Positions 18,843 to 28,858 of a DNA stretch of 64,000 nt are shown here, piece after piece. The notes under the pieces were generated by a model, which saw only the letters and a list, made by a program, of their open reading frames with translations, had not been told where the DNA came from and did no database searches. Location: positions 186,001 to 250,000 of the forward strand of contig NZ_BPQS01000005.1 of NCBI RefSeq assembly GCF_022179385.1. Reading direction: 5' to 3'. A program made the position numbers and the translations under genes. Origin of the DNA: Methylobacterium longum. Its GTDB lineage: Bacteria; Pseudomonadota; Alphaproteobacteria; Rhizobiales; Beijerinckiaceae. Position 1 is the stretch's first letter, and each line of letters begins with the position of its first letter.

Positions 18843-20138
18843 TCAGAGCCCGACCGGTCGGCCGGCGGCAACCACCAGCATCTTGCCATCCGCGAAGGTG
18901 CGGGCGGCGGCGCGGCGGATGTCGGCCTGGGTCACGGCCGACACCATCGCGTTGCGGCGGGCGATGTAGTCCATGCCCAGTTCCTCGAAGGCGATCTGCA
19001 CCAGCTGGTGGGCGATCTTGGTCGAGGTGTCGAAGCCCAGCGCGTAGGAACCGGTCAGGTAATCCTTGGCCTTCTGCAGTTCGTCGTCGTCCGGACCGTC
19101 GGAGATCAGCCGGCCGATCTCGTCGCCGATCACCGACAGGGCCTCGCCGACGCGCTCGTTCTTGGTGGCGGTGTAGCCCCAGGTCATCGCGGCCGAGCGG
19201 TGGCTGACCAGCGAGGTCCCCACCGAGTACGCGAGGCCACGCTTCTCGCGCACCTCCTGGAACAGCCGGGACGTGAAGGCGCCGCCGCCGAGGATGTGGT
19301 TCAGCACGTAGGCCGGGATGAAGTCCGGATCGCGCCAGGGCACGCCGGCCATGCCGAACCGGATCACCGACTGGGGCACGTCGAGGTCGACGACGACGCG
19401 CCGGCCGAGATCGTGCACCTCGGTGCGCGGCACCGCCTTCAGCTCCCCGGCCTCCGGCAGGGCCCCGAAGGCGCGGTTCAGGCCCTCGGCGAGCTGCTCG
19501 GACCCGATGGCGCCGACGGCCGCCACCTTCACCCGGCCCCGGCCGATGATGCGGGCATGCATCGCCAGCAGGTCGTCCCGGGTGATCGCCGTGACGCTCT
19601 CCACGGTGCCGGAGGACGGGCGGGCGTAGGGATGGCCGGCGAAGGCTTCCTTGAAGAAGCGGCGGGAGGCCAGGACCCCCGGATCGTTCTGCTGGTAGCG
19701 CAGGCCGGCGATGATCTGGCCGCGAACCCGCTCGATCGCGTCGGGGTCGAGGCGGGGCTTGGCGAGCGCCAGGGCGAGGAGCGCGATGCCCTCGTCGGCA
19801 TGCTTGACCAGCATCTTCAGGGAGCCGCCGACCGCGTCGGCCCCGGCATGGAACGACAGCTCGATCGCCCGGGCGGCCAGCTGCTCCTGGAACAGGTCGG
19901 AGGTGAGGTCGCCCGCCCCCTCGTCCAGCATGCGGGCCAGCATCTGGGCGCAGCCGGCCTTGCCCGCCGGGTCCTGGGCCGCGCCGCCCTCGAAGGTGAA
20001 GGCCAGGGCGATCATCGGCACCACCGGCGACTCGACGTGCCACGCCTCGATCCCGGGGGCGGTGGTCACCGGCAGCGCCGTGGTGGGCGAATTGATGGTC
20101 TGGGCGGTGGTCTCGACCAGAGTCTCGGTCAAGCTCAT
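18843..20138 (-). CDS. M16 peptidase-like protein, inactive subunit
   Basis: A 431-aa M16 (pitrilysin/processing-peptidase-like) protein. It keeps the C-terminal R/Y signature (FQEVREKRGLAYSVGTSL, near 290) and the duplicated alpha/beta fold, but the zinc motif HxxEH is missing: the equivalent segment reads AGCAQMLARMLDEGAG. It is therefore probably the structural partner of the active M16 protein encoded immediately upstream, as in bacterial M16 heterodimers. GAGGTT precedes ATG 20138. The 106-base gap between the two genes holds a very strong stem-loop. No signal peptide is evident; residues 1-30 are Thr-rich. Confidence 0.88.
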   Translation of the reverse strand: MSLTETLVETTAQTINSPTTALPVTTAPGIEAWHVESPVVPMIALAFTFEGGAAQDPAGKAGCAQMLARMLDEGAGDLTSDLFQEQLAARAIELSFHAGADAVGGSLKMLVKHADEGIALLALALAKPRLDPDAIERVRGQIIAGLRYQQNDPGVLASRRFFKEAFAGHPYARPSSGTVESVTAITRDDLLAMHARIIGRGRVKVAAVGAIGSEQLAEGLNRAFGALPEAGELKAVPRTEVHDLGRRVVVDLDVPQSVIRFGMAGVPWRDPDFIPAYVLNHILGGGAFTSRLFQEVREKRGLAYSVGTSLVSHRSAAMTWGYTATKNERVGEALSVIGDEIGRLISDGPDDDELQKAKDYLTGSYALGFDTSTKIAHQLVQIAFEELGMDYIARRNAMVSAVTQADIRRAAARTFADGKMLVVAAGRPVGL

Positions 20139-20198
20139 GGGAACCTCGTGTCTTCAATCTCGGGCGACGGCGGAGCGTGCCAAGGCTCCCGTTCGGCA

Positions 20199-20235
20199 CG
20201 TCCCGGTCCGGCCCGCAGCGGGCCGGACCGGGACG
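20199..20235 (-). promoter_or_regulatory. 16-bp stem-loop between the two M16 genes
   Basis: A perfect 16-bp stem (20199-20214 with 20220-20235, arm CGTCCCGGTCCGGCCC) closed by a five-base loop. It lies after the active M16 stop codon and before the inactive partner's start. No T-run follows, so it is more likely an RNA-stability or partial-termination element setting the ratio of the two subunits than a full terminator. Confidence 0.5.
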
Positions 20236-20244
20236 CGACCGGGG

Positions 20245-21654
20245 CTACTCGGCGGCCATCGCGACCGGGGCGTCGGGATCCTGCGCCTTCGTCAGGTAGC
20301 CGGTGACCGAGCGGGCCGGGGTCAGCCAGCGCTCGGCGGCGCTCTTGAGGCGGTCCTGCGACACCGCTTCGATGTCGGTCGGCCAGCGGCGGACCTCCTC
20401 GATGGTCTCGCCGATCGCCAGCGCCGAGCCGTAGATCCGGGCCAGCGACGACTGGCTGTCGGACGAGTAGACGGTCTCGGCCACGAGGCGGGTCTTGGCG
20501 CGCTCGATCGCCTCGGCGTCCAGGGCCTCCGCAGGGGCGCGGCGCAGAACCCGGTCGACGGCCTCCTCCAGCTTCTCCAGAGGCACGCCCTCGGCGGGCA
20601 CCGCGTAGACGGAGAAGCGGGTGTCGTCGATCGCCGAGCCCATGTACCAGGCGCCGGCATTCACCGCGAGGCCGGTCTCCATGACCAGCTTGCGGTAGAG
20701 GTACGAGGTCGAGCCGCCGCCCAGCACCTCGGCGAGCAGCTCGAGGTCGTGGCAGCCGCCGTCGCGGGCGGTGATGCAGGAGGGGGTCAGGTAGAGCCGC
20801 TGCAGGGTCGGCTGCTCGACCTTCGGGTCGGCGACCGCGATGCGGCGGAGCGCCTTCGGCTCCGGCTCCCGCGCCCGCAGGCGCTCGGGCCTCGCGCCTT
20901 GCGGCGCGACGCGGCCGTAGGTGTCCTCGGCGAGCCGCCGGACCTCGTCGGGAGTCACGTCGCCGGCCACCACCAGGATGGCGTTCTCGGGGGTGTAGAA
21001 GCGCTTGTAATAGGCCAGCGCGTGTTCGCGGTTCAGGCCCTCGATCTCGTGCATCCAGCCGATGATCGGGATCCCGTAGGGATGGTGCACGAACAGGGAG
21101 GCCGCCATCGCCTCGGAGAGCTGGGCCGACGGGTCGGTCTCGACGCGCATGCGGCGCTCCTCCAGCACCACGTCGCGCTCGGGCGCCACGACGGCGTCGT
21201 CGAGGACGAGACCGCTCATGCGGTCGGCCTCGAACGCCATCATGGTGCCGAGGTGGTCGCGGGCGACCCGCTGGAAATAGGCGGTGTAGTCGTAGCTGGT
21301 GAAGGCGTTCTCCTGGCCGCCGAGCCCCGACACCGCCTTGGAGAAGGCACCGACCGGGTGCCGCTCGGTCCCCTTGAACATCAGGTGCTCGAGGAAGTGG
21401 GCGATGCCCGACTGGCCGAGCGGATCATCGGCCGAGCCGTTGCGATACCAGATCATGTGGGTGGCGACGGGAGCCCGGTGATCGGGGACGACCACCACGT
21501 CGAGGCCGTTGTCGAGGGTGAAGGCCGTCACCTCCGGTCCGCCCGCTTCGGAACGCCCGAACGGCGCGGCCTCGCCCCGACCGGCGCTGCCGCCGAGGGG
21601 CGAACCCGGACGCGGCGGGAAGAGGGGGGGCGTCGCCTTCCTGAACAGGTGCAT
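20245..21654 (-). CDS. M16 zinc metallopeptidase, catalytic
   Basis: A 469-aa peptidase. GIAHFLEHLMFKGTERHPVG, near residues 83-102, contains the inverted zinc motif HxxEH, and the distal Glu lies downstream in the ENAFTSYDYTAYFQ region of the same helix bundle. The second half carries the usual non-catalytic M16 domain. I start at ATG 21654, preceded by AAGGAA; the longer frame to 21876 runs through untranslated-looking sequence. Residues 1-40 are Pro/Gly-rich with no strong signal peptide. Paired with the inactive M16 gene downstream, it probably forms a heterodimer degrading small peptides; the substrate is unknown. Confidence 0.92.
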   Translation of the reverse strand: MHLFRKATPPLFPPRPGSPLGGSAGRGEAAPFGRSEAGGPEVTAFTLDNGLDVVVVPDHRAPVATHMIWYRNGSADDPLGQSGIAHFLEHLMFKGTERHPVGAFSKAVSGLGGQENAFTSYDYTAYFQRVARDHLGTMMAFEADRMSGLVLDDAVVAPERDVVLEERRMRVETDPSAQLSEAMAASLFVHHPYGIPIIGWMHEIEGLNREHALAYYKRFYTPENAILVVAGDVTPDEVRRLAEDTYGRVAPQGARPERLRAREPEPKALRRIAVADPKVEQPTLQRLYLTPSCITARDGGCHDLELLAEVLGGGSTSYLYRKLVMETGLAVNAGAWYMGSAIDDTRFSVYAVPAEGVPLEKLEEAVDRVLRRAPAEALDAEAIERAKTRLVAETVYSSDSQSSLARIYGSALAIGETIEEVRRWPTDIEAVSQDRLKSAAERWLTPARSVTGYLTKAQDPDAPVAMAAE

Positions 21655-21811
21655 TCCGCTTTCCTTCTGCCGGCCCCAAACACGGCGTCTCACGTCGGGG
21701 CGCGCGCGCGGGTCGAGGCCGTCTGATCTCCGGACGGCAGGAGCCGGTCCGGGTCGAAGTTCACATGTTGCCACGCCGAGTCGCCGTTGCAACGGCGACA
21801 CAGCGACTTCG

Positions 21812-22474
21812 TTACTGCTGCGCCCGCTGCCGGATATAGGACCCGGGATCGGATTCCTCGCGCTCGCGGCTGGCATTGTTGATCGGGTCGTTCGGCGACG
21901 GCCGCGCCAGCTTCTTCGGGGGCTGGCGATATCCGGTCGGCGGATCCGTGAGGATGTCGCGGTTCGGCTCGACGTCGGCGGGCTCGGCGTTCGCGCTCTT
22001 GCCCTTGAGCAGGTCGAAGGGGTTGAGCAGGCTGGAGTCGCGATTGTTGTCGCCGGGCTTGCGCTCGGCCTCGGTGGTCAGGCTCGCTCCGGCGCGGCGT
22101 CCACCCCGGATCTCGTCTACCGAGAGCGTGGCGTTGTTGTCGTCGTAGCGGCCGCGGGCTTGGTTGCCCGACGGGCGACGGCGCTCGGCGGCGGCGCGCT
22201 CACGCTCGGCGATCTCGGGATCCTTCGGCCAAGCGGCGCTGGTGGAGCGGGCCCGCGGCTGGGGCAAAGCCTTGCCGTCGAGCTTGGGCGGCATCACCAG
22301 GGGCGCGCGCTCGTGGTAGTCGATCGGATCCTGACGCTTCTCCAGGAGCCCGATGCCCGACAGCGCGTCGCGCATGAACTCGCCGCGCTCCTGCGCCTGC
22401 GCGCCGCCTGCGGCCAGCGGGGTCAGCACGACCGCGGCGGAAAGGAGGAGACGAAGCCTGCGATGCCCGGTCAT
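21812..22474 (-). CDS. Secreted hypothetical protein
   Basis: A 220-aa protein with a clear Sec signal peptide (RRLRLLLSAAVVLTPLAAGG, cleavage near AQA-QE at 28). The mature part is hydrophilic, rich in Arg, Glu, Asn and Pro, and predicted largely disordered, with a recognisable FMRDALSGIGLLEKRQDPID at its start. This opening is of a kind often found in Hyphomicrobiales proteins encoded next to M16 peptidases. GAGG precedes ATG 22474. It lies 157 bases upstream of the M16 pair and downstream of lspA on the same strand, so it may share their transcript. Function is unknown. Confidence 0.72.
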   Translation of the reverse strand: MTGHRRLRLLLSAAVVLTPLAAGGAQAQERGEFMRDALSGIGLLEKRQDPIDYHERAPLVMPPKLDGKALPQPRARSTSAAWPKDPEIAERERAAAERRRPSGNQARGRYDDNNATLSVDEIRGGRRAGASLTTEAERKPGDNNRDSSLLNPFDLLKGKSANAEPADVEPNRDILTDPPTGYRQPPKKLARPSPNDPINNASREREESDPGSYIRQRAQQ

Positions 22475-22666
22475 GCTGCCTCACGGGTTCCGGACGGAGC
22501 GCCCGGTTCAAGGATCGCCGCGGCGCGGCCTGATCCGACAGGTTCCGGCCTGAAGCCGGTTTCCGGCGATCGTATGGCGCCTTGACCACGCCGCGCCAGG
22601 GGCGGGATGCAGGCGCGCCTGTGTGTTGCGCGGATCAGTGGCGCGTCGACGCGTCCCCGCCCCGGC

Positions 22667-23158
22667 CTACGCGGCGTCCGTCCGCCCCCGCCGCCCGGCC
22701 GGGGACAGGCTGTCGAGGATCAGGCCGATCACACCCGCCACGATGGCGGCGTCGGCCACGTTGAACACGTACCAGGACCAGCGGCCCGCATGCAGGTGGA
22801 CGAAGTCGAACACCGCCCCGTAGGCGGCCCGGTCGATGGCGTTGCCCAGGGCGCCGCCGACGATGAGGCCCAGCGCCACCGCGAGCAGCCGCGAGCCCGC
22901 CCGGTGCATCCAGATCCCGAGGCCCAGCGCCGCGGCGAGCGACAGGACCACGAGGAACCAGCGCCCGAATCCGCCTTCCTGCTGGAACAGGCCGTAGGAG
23001 ACGCCGCGGTTCCAGACGACGACGAGGTCGACGACGGGGGTGAGCCGCCAGGGCTGGGTCAGCACGAGGTCCGTACCGAAGTAGAGGCTGAGCTTGGAGG
23101 CTTGGTCGAGGAGGAGCGTGAGGAGGAGGGCCAGGAGGCCGGCGCGGAAGGGGGTCAC
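22667..23158 (-). CDS. lspA: Signal peptidase II (prolipoprotein)
   Basis: A 163-aa four-helix aspartyl protease that cleaves the signal peptide from diacylglyceryl-prolipoproteins. Seen: [11 protein letters not shown] at residues 17-27, [11 protein letters not shown] near 49 (the NxGxxF motif), [19 protein letters not shown] with the first catalytic Asp near 109, and [11 protein letters not shown] with the second near 137. The start is GTG at 23158 without a strong ribosome site. It follows ileS on the same strand, the arrangement conserved in many proteobacteria, though separated here by 214 bases containing a hairpin. Confidence 0.95.
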   Translation of the reverse strand: MTPFRAGLLALLLTLLLDQASKLSLYFGTDLVLTQPWRLTPVVDLVVVWNRGVSYGLFQQEGGFGRWFLVVLSLAAALGLGIWMHRAGSRLLAVALGLIVGGALGNAIDRAAYGAVFDFVHLHAGRWSWYVFNVADAAIVAGVIGLILDSLSPAGRRGRTDAA

Positions 23159-23199
23159 GGGCGGCGATCCCGGGACCGGCGCCGTCCGTGCGCATCCGC

Positions 23200-23219
23200 C
23201 TCCCCCGCCTGCGGGGGAG
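23200..23219. terminator. Hairpin between ileS and lspA
   Basis: CTCCCCCGC and GCGGGGGAG pair across a two-base turn (effective 7-bp stem with a six-base loop). It resembles the hairpin at 33353 in having a CTCCC-rich arm. No T-run is present, so read-through into lspA is likely. Confidence 0.3.
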
Positions 23220-23372
23220 CGGGGCGCGGGGCGCGACGGTGCAGGAAAGGGCCGCGGGCGCCACGCGGGCCGCGCCGCACCCGGAAGCCGGGCTCCCCTC
23301 TCCCGTCCCTCGCCGACGCGAGGGGCACCCGCCCCCGGAGAGGGGGGCGGGCGGATGCGGTCGCGCGCGCGC

Positions 23373-26351
23373 TCACGCCGCGCTCGCCTCCGGATGCGCC
23401 GCGTCCCACTCGCGCAGGGCCTGGGCGTCGCGGGGGGTCACCTCCGGATAATCCGGATCGCTGCCCACGCTCGGGCTGACCCGCCAGGACCGGGCGCATT
23501 TGCGGCCCTCGGCCGGGCGCGGCACCACGGCGACGCCGCGGACCTCGTCGAGGCGGAAGGCGTCGGCCGGTCCCTCGCCCGCGCTCACCGTGATGTCGGA
23601 GGTGATGCAGGTGTCGGCGAAGTCGCAGCCCTCGAGCGCCGCGAGCAGCTCGGGATCCGCGACGTAGACCTGCGGGGCCGCCTCCAGGCTCGCGCCGATG
23701 CGCTTCGCGGCGCGCTCGATCTCCAGGGCGCCGGTGACGACGCGCCGGACCCGCCGGATCTTGTGCCAGCGCTCCGCGAGGGGGGCATCGAGCCAGTCCG
23801 CCGGAGTCTCCGGCAGGGTCTGGAGATGCACCGAGCCGTCCTCGGACGGGTAGCGGTCGAGCCACGCCTCCTCGGCCGTGAAGGCCAGCACCGGGGCAAG
23901 CCAGATCGCCGCCCGCCGGAACGCCGCGTCGATCACCTGGAGGGCCGCCCGGCGGCGGACCGAGGAGATCGGATCGCAGTACAGGGCGTCCTTGCGCACG
24001 TCGAAGTAGAAGGACGAGAGGTCGCCGGTCATGAAGCCGTTGAGCAGCGCCACCACCCGCTTGGTGTCGAAGGCCGCGTAGGCCTCGCGGATCTCGCCGT
24101 CGAGCTCGGCGAGCCGGTGCAGGATCAGCCGCTCCAGCTCCGGCATGTCGCCGTACGCCACGTCGTCGCCCGGGACCCGGTGGGCCAGCGAGCCCAGCAT
24201 CCAGCGCAGGGAATTGCGCAGCTTCCGGTAGGTCTCCGCGAAGGTCTTGATGATCTCGGGACCGATGCGCAGGTCGTCGGTGTAGTCGGAGGCCGCCACC
24301 CAGAGGCGCAGGATGTCGGCACCCGAATCCTTGATGACGCTCTGCGGCGCGACGACGTTGCCCTTCGACTTCGACATCTTCAGGCCCTTGCCGTCGAGGA
24401 CGAAGCCGTGGGTCAGGACGATGTCGTAGGGGGCACGGCCGCGGGTCCCGGAGGATTCGAGCAGCGAGGATTGGAACCAGCCGCGGTGCTGGTCGGAGCC
24501 CTCCAGGTACATGACCCGGTCCTGCCCGCCGTCGCGGACGCGCGTGACGCCGGCCAGCCCCGGGAAGGCCTCCGGATCGTCCAGCACGAAGGCGTGGGTC
24601 GAGCCCGAATCGAACCAGACATCGAGGACGTCGGTGACCTTGTCGTAGGCGGCCGGGTCGTGGTCCGGCGCCAGGAAGCGCGCGGCCGCATCGTCGTGGA
24701 ACCACGCGTCGGCGCCCTCGGCCGCGAAGGCGTCGCGGATGCGGGCGTTGACCCGCGCGTCCTTGAGGATCTCGGCGGTCTCCCGGTGGACGAACACGGT
24801 GATCGGCACGCCCCAGGCGCGCTGGCGCGAGACCACCCAGTCCGGCCGGTTGGCGACCATGCCGGTGATGCGATTCTTGCCCTGCGTCGGCACCCACTGG
24901 GTGTCGTCAATGCCTTGGAGCGCCACCTCGCGGAGCGTCCGGTTGCCGAGGGAGTCCACCGGCCGGTCCATGGCGATGAACCATTGCGGGGTGTTCCGGA
25001 AGATCACCGGCTTCTTGGAGCGCCAGGAATGCGGGTACTGGTGGCGCAGCACCCCACGGGCGATCAGCGCCCCGGCCTCGGTCAGCGCGGCGATGACCGC
25101 CTTGTTGGCGTCGCCCTTCTCGCCCTTGGCGGTGAGCACGCGGGTACCGGCGAAGCCCGGGGCGGCCTCCGTGAGCACGCTGTCGGCATCGACCGTGTAG
25201 GGGATGGTCGGGTCGATGCCGCGCTCGCGCAGCAGCCGGCCGCTCGCCATCCAGAGCTCGAAATCCTCGCGGCCGTGGCTCGGCGCCGTGTGGACGAAGC
25301 CCGTGCCGGATTCGTCGGTGACGTGGTCGCCGTCGAGCATCGGCACGGCGAAGCCGTAGCCGAGCCCGGCCAGGGGGTGGTCGAGGGTGAGGGCAGCGAG
25401 CGTCGCCGGACTCACGTCGCCGACACGCTCGAACGCCGCGACCCGGGCCGCCTTGAATACGGTCGCGGCCAGGCTGTCGGCGAGCAGGTAGCTCTGGCCC
25501 GGCGTCGCCCAGTTGTCGGCCGGCGCCTCCGTGACCCGATACAGGCCGTAGGCGATCTTCTTCGAGAACGCGACGGCGCGGTTGCCCGGGATCGTCCAGG
25601 GGGTGGTCGTCCAGATCACCACCCGGGCCGCCACGAGGTCGCCCGCGGCGCCGGAGCGGATCGGGAAGGCGACGAACACCGTGTCGCTGACGTGCTCCTC
25701 GTACTCGACCTCCGCCTCGGCCAGCGCGGTCTTCTCGACCACCGACCACATCACCGGCTTCGAGCCCCGGTAGAGCTGGCCGCTCATCGAGAACTTCATC
25801 AGTTCGTCGGCGATCACCGCCTCCGCCGGGAACGCCATGGTGGCGTAGGGATGGTCCCAGTCGCCGGTGACGCCGAGCCGCTTGAACTCCTCGCGCTGCA
25901 CGTCGAGCCACTGGGCCGCGAAGGTCCGGCACTCCTGCCGGAACTCGATCACCGGCACGTCGTCCTTGTTGCGGCCCTTGGCGCGGTACTGCTCCTCGAT
26001 CTTCCACTCGATCGGCAGGCCGTGGCAGTCCCAGCCCGGGACGTAGTTGGCGTCGAAGCCGAGGGCGGTCTGCGAGCGGACGACCACGTCCTTGAGGATC
26101 TTGTTGAGCGCCGTGCCGATGTGAATGTTGCCGTTGGCGTAGGGCGGGCCGTCGTGGAGCACGAATTTCGGCCGGCCCTGGCCGCGGGCGCGCAGCTTGC
26201 CGTAGAGGTCCATGGCCTTCCAGCGCTCGATGAAGAGCGGCTCGCGCACGGGCAGGCCGGCGCGCATCGGGAACGCGGTCTGCGGCAGGAACAGGGACTT
26301 GGAATAGTCGCGGGCGGGCGCGGTCTCGGGGGCGGTCATCGGGTCTCGCAT
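23373..26351 (-). CDS. ileS: Isoleucyl-tRNA synthetase
   Basis: A 992-aa class Ia aminoacyl-tRNA synthetase charging tRNA-Ile. The HIGH motif appears as [18 protein letters not shown] near residue 65, the editing (CP1) domain follows ([16 protein letters not shown] near 247), and KMSKS is in [12 protein letters not shown] near 660. A C-terminal anticodon-binding and zinc-finger-like tail ends in a CARSWR motif near residue 958, with only one of the usual cysteines of the zinc ribbon visible. The isoleucine-specific CP1 region and length distinguish it from ValRS and LeuRS. Monocistronic start at ATG 26351; lspA follows. Confidence 0.97.
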   Translation of the reverse strand: MRDPMTAPETAPARDYSKSLFLPQTAFPMRAGLPVREPLFIERWKAMDLYGKLRARGQGRPKFVLHDGPPYANGNIHIGTALNKILKDVVVRSQTALGFDANYVPGWDCHGLPIEWKIEEQYRAKGRNKDDVPVIEFRQECRTFAAQWLDVQREEFKRLGVTGDWDHPYATMAFPAEAVIADELMKFSMSGQLYRGSKPVMWSVVEKTALAEAEVEYEEHVSDTVFVAFPIRSGAAGDLVAARVVIWTTTPWTIPGNRAVAFSKKIAYGLYRVTEAPADNWATPGQSYLLADSLAATVFKAARVAAFERVGDVSPATLAALTLDHPLAGLGYGFAVPMLDGDHVTDESGTGFVHTAPSHGREDFELWMASGRLLRERGIDPTIPYTVDADSVLTEAAPGFAGTRVLTAKGEKGDANKAVIAALTEAGALIARGVLRHQYPHSWRSKKPVIFRNTPQWFIAMDRPVDSLGNRTLREVALQGIDDTQWVPTQGKNRITGMVANRPDWVVSRQRAWGVPITVFVHRETAEILKDARVNARIRDAFAAEGADAWFHDDAAARFLAPDHDPAAYDKVTDVLDVWFDSGSTHAFVLDDPEAFPGLAGVTRVRDGGQDRVMYLEGSDQHRGWFQSSLLESSGTRGRAPYDIVLTHGFVLDGKGLKMSKSKGNVVAPQSVIKDSGADILRLWVAASDYTDDLRIGPEIIKTFAETYRKLRNSLRWMLGSLAHRVPGDDVAYGDMPELERLILHRLAELDGEIREAYAAFDTKRVVALLNGFMTGDLSSFYFDVRKDALYCDPISSVRRRAALQVIDAAFRRAAIWLAPVLAFTAEEAWLDRYPSEDGSVHLQTLPETPADWLDAPLAERWHKIRRVRRVVTGALEIERAAKRIGASLEAAPQVYVADPELLAALEGCDFADTCITSDITVSAGEGPADAFRLDEVRGVAVVPRPAEGRKCARSWRVSPSVGSDPDYPEVTPRDAQALREWDAAHPEASAA

Positions 26352-26672
26352 CGGCGGTCGGGCCGGCGGCAGGCCGGCGGATTCGGTTCAGGCGGCAGGA
26401 GGATCCCGGACCTCCGCGCGGCCGCGCCGAAGCGGGCCCTCAGGCGGAGGCCGGGCCGGTAATTCGGATCGGGCGGCCGGGGCCGCGCAGGGCGCGCGAA
26501 GCGTGCATGTCGGGTTCTCTACCAGCCGCCCCGGCCCGAGGCCAGCGGCCGTGCGGATCACGCGCCCGTGACTGCGGATGGGACCAATCGGCGTCTGAAC
26601 CGTTGAACGACACACCCTCCGCTCGCCGCGGCGGCGCGGAGCCGACCCAGACCGACATCCGGGAGTAGACCC
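26352..26672. other. ileS upstream region, no gene
   Basis: This 321-base gap between the divergent ileS and a small secreted protein gene contains only short low-complexity frames. I see no T-box-like leader (none is expected in alphaproteobacteria) and no clear promoter hexamers. Confidence 0.4.
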
Positions 26673-26942
26673 ATGAAGAAATTTCTGATCGCGACCCTCG
26701 CCCTCGCGCCCATCACCTTCGCGGGTGCCGCCGAGGCCCAGGGCACGGCCCGCGGCGCCCAGCGCGGCGTCGAGGACGGCTCGGCCGCGGCCGGCCCCGT
26801 GGGCGGCGTCGTCGGCGGGGCGGTCGGCGCCGCCACCGGCACGGTCGGCGGCGTGCTCGGCACGGATCCCGATCCGGCCCGCCGCGCCCGCGAGAACCGC
26901 CGCGAGGAGCGGATGGAGCGTCAGGAGCGGATGGGCCGCTGA
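26673..26942 (+). CDS. Small secreted Gly-rich protein
   Basis: An 89-aa protein with a Sec signal peptide (MKKFLIATLALAPITFAGAA, cleavage near AEA-QG at 23). The mature 66 residues have a Gly/Ala/Val segment (PVGGVVGGAVGAATGTVGGV) able to form a membrane-associating helix, like glycine-zipper proteins, and a charged Arg/Glu tail ending ERMERQERMGR. GGGAG stands upstream of ATG 26673. Glycine-zipper periplasmic or outer-membrane proteins are common in this group and largely uncharacterised. The gene is divergent from ileS. Confidence 0.72.
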   Translation: MKKFLIATLALAPITFAGAAEAQGTARGAQRGVEDGSAAAGPVGGVVGGAVGAATGTVGGVLGTDPDPARRARENRREERMERQERMGR

Positions 26943-26961
26943 CGGTATCCGGCCGGTCGCC

Positions 26962-27915
26962 TCAGGCGGCCGGCCGCCCCTCCCGGCGAATGGTCTCCTG
27001 CGCCAGGAGGTACAGGCCCGAGCCGACGACGATCATGGCGCCCGCCACGGTCCAGCGGCTCGGCACGTCGCCGAACAGTAGGAAGCCCAGCGTCACCGAC
27101 CAGAGCAGCTGGGTGTAGATGAACGGCGCCAGCACGTTGGCCGGCGCCCGGGCATGCGCCATCACCAGAAGCCAGTGGCCCAGCGTGCCGAACAGCGCGA
27201 CGCCGAGCAGCAGGGCCCAGTGGGTCAGGCTCGCCGGGCTCGCCCAGATCCAGGGCAGGAGCGGGGCCATCAGCGCGAGGCCCGCGAGCCCCGTGTAGAA
27301 CATGGTCGTGGCGGTCGAGTCGTAGGCCGCGAGCTTGCGCGTGATGATCGCGTAGAAGGCGTAGACCACGACGTTGGCGACGCAGAGCAGGGCGGCCGGG
27401 TGCATCCCCCCGAGCCCCGGTCGCACGATCACGAGCACCCCGAGGAAGCCGACGCCGATCGCCGTCAAGCGGGCCCGCGAGGACCACTCGCCGAGCAGCG
27501 GCCCGGCCAGCAGCGCCACGGTGAGGGGCGCGGCGAACTGGATCGAGATCGTCTCGGCGAGTTGCAGGTAGCGCAAGGCCAGGAAGTTCAGCGCCGTGGA
27601 GGCGAACAGCAGCAGCGAGCGCACGATCTGCAGCGTCAGCCGCCGGCTCCTGACCACGCCCGGCGTGCGGACCGGGTTGATGAACAGCGAGATCATCGCG
27701 ACGCTGGCGGCGTAGCGCATGAAGGTGGTGACCAGGGGATCGACTCCGGCCCGCGCCAGGGTCTTGGCGCTGGCATCCAGGCTCGCGAAGAACGCGACCG
27801 CCCCGCACATCAGGGCGATGCCGACGAGCCGGCGGCGGCCCGCGAGAGCCGTCTCGGCGGCGGCGCAGGCAGGTGCGGGGTCTTCGCTGACGGACGTCGC
27901 GACCTGCGTGCTCAT
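26962..27915 (-). CDS. EamA/DMT-family transporter
   Basis: A 317-aa drug/metabolite transporter superfamily protein with ten hydrophobic helices in two EamA repeats: GIALMCGAVAFFASLDASAK near residue 28 and ALLCVANVVVYAFYAIITRK near 170. LAETISIQFAAPLTVALLAG matches the conserved helix-4 region. The RhaT/YdcZ/RarD-like members export amino acids or metabolites; substrate cannot be predicted. The ATG at 27915 is preferred over an upstream start at 27996 that adds only Arg/Gly-rich sequence. It ends 20 bases from the convergent small secreted protein gene. Confidence 0.88.
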   Translation of the reverse strand: MSTQVATSVSEDPAPACAAAETALAGRRRLVGIALMCGAVAFFASLDASAKTLARAGVDPLVTTFMRYAASVAMISLFINPVRTPGVVRSRRLTLQIVRSLLLFASTALNFLALRYLQLAETISIQFAAPLTVALLAGPLLGEWSSRARLTAIGVGFLGVLVIVRPGLGGMHPAALLCVANVVVYAFYAIITRKLAAYDSTATTMFYTGLAGLALMAPLLPWIWASPASLTHWALLLGVALFGTLGHWLLVMAHARAPANVLAPFIYTQLLWSVTLGFLLFGDVPSRWTVAGAMIVVGSGLYLLAQETIRREGRPAA

Positions 27916-28030
27916 GCCTGGCCCATCCCGCTTGAGGCCGGCGGTCGTGCCACGCCCGGCTCCGCCTCGGTATCCGTCGCGGCGCAGGGGGACCATGCAG
28001 CCCGCACGGTCGTGCGCGCCGACGGGCGCC

Positions 28031-28417
28031 TCAGCGCTTGGCCGCCACCTTCTCGACCGGCAGGGCCTTCTCGGCGGAGGCGGTCTTCGTGGTCGCCTTG
28101 GCGACCTTCGGCTTCGCCGGTGCCGCCCCCGCGATCAGCGCGGCGAGATGCGACTGGTCGAGCCCCGATGCAGGCGCCGCGGGCGAGCGCGGCCCCGTCG
28201 CGGAGGGCGGGACGCTCGCGACGGCGGCGGGGCGCTCCACCTGCCGCTCGGCTTGGCGCGGCTCGATGGAGCCCGTGGCGACCGGATCGGGGATGGCGGC
28301 GACCGGCATCGGCGCCGCCGTCGATTCACGCTGGACGCGCAGCGTCCAGTGCGCGGCCGTCGAAAGGGCGGCGACCGCCAGGATCGCCTTGATGCCGCTG
28401 GTGAGCAGGGCTCGCAT
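28031..28417 (-). CDS. Single-pass membrane hypothetical protein
   Basis: A 128-aa protein with one N-terminal hydrophobic segment (LLTSGIKAILAVAALSTAAH) and a long Pro/Ala/Lys-rich tail. It contains AAIPDPVATGSIEP near residue 45, a DPVATG motif also present in the M23 peptidase encoded at 10806-11990 (PALPDPVATGALT). The tail ends with alternating Lys/Ala (KVAKATTKTASAEKALPVEK). Likely periplasmic or cell-envelope facing. No family is recognised. The start at 28417 is chosen for the membrane segment; the frame continues 17 codons upstream. Confidence 0.6.
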   Translation of the reverse strand: MRALLTSGIKAILAVAALSTAAHWTLRVQRESTAAPMPVAAIPDPVATGSIEPRQAERQVERPAAVASVPPSATGPRSPAAPASGLDQSHLAALIAGAAPAKPKVAKATTKTASAEKALPVEKVAAKR

Positions 28418-28858
28418 GGTCGTCAGGCCCGAGAGAACGCGGTTACGCGAGACCGGATCCCCGGTCACGGATCATCATCGCCGCGGAGCGTGAACGAAGC
28501 CGCAATCGCCCCGCCGGATCCTGTCCCGGAACGGGGCATCCCGACGCTCGCAGCCTCGCCCGACGGGTCGACCGGCCGATGGCGAGGATGGGGGAAATTG
28601 ATGTGGGCCGTGCGCCGGATTCGCGGTTCCTGTTCCCCGCGCTCCCGACACTCCTGCAGCGACTCGGCCCACTGAGCCTCACAGGAACGGCCCAGAGAAC
28701 TGGTCCGGACCACCCCGTCACTGCCGACCCCGCTGCCATGCAGGCCCGAGCGGGCTCGCGAAACCTTCAGGCGCATCGGCCGCTGGGGACAGCCCGTGTA
28801 GAGGGTGACGGCCGGGCCGGCAACAGAGGCGAGGCCGTTTCGGCGGCGCCCGCGGCGA
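28418..28858. other. 441-base gap, no confident gene
   Basis: Somewhat less GC-rich than the surroundings, with an overlapping set of short frames on both strands. A 103-codon frame on the minus strand (28465-28776) has mixed composition but no ribosome site or recognisable motif. I tested the 28600-28720 stretch for a tRNA-like cloverleaf and could not build one. Confidence 0.4.

Noticed and set aside
22607..26462. Very long plus-strand frame across lspA and ileS
   Set aside because: Antisense to two well-identified genes, with Arg/Gly/His-rich composition and no homology features.
28580..28720. Possible tRNA-like sequence
   Set aside because: No acceptor/T-arm pairing or GTTCRANYC box could be assembled.
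28465..28776. 103-codon minus-strand frame in the 28.4-28.9 kb gap
   Set aside because: No ribosome site, motif or coding periodicity that I can defend. Kept only as a gap note.
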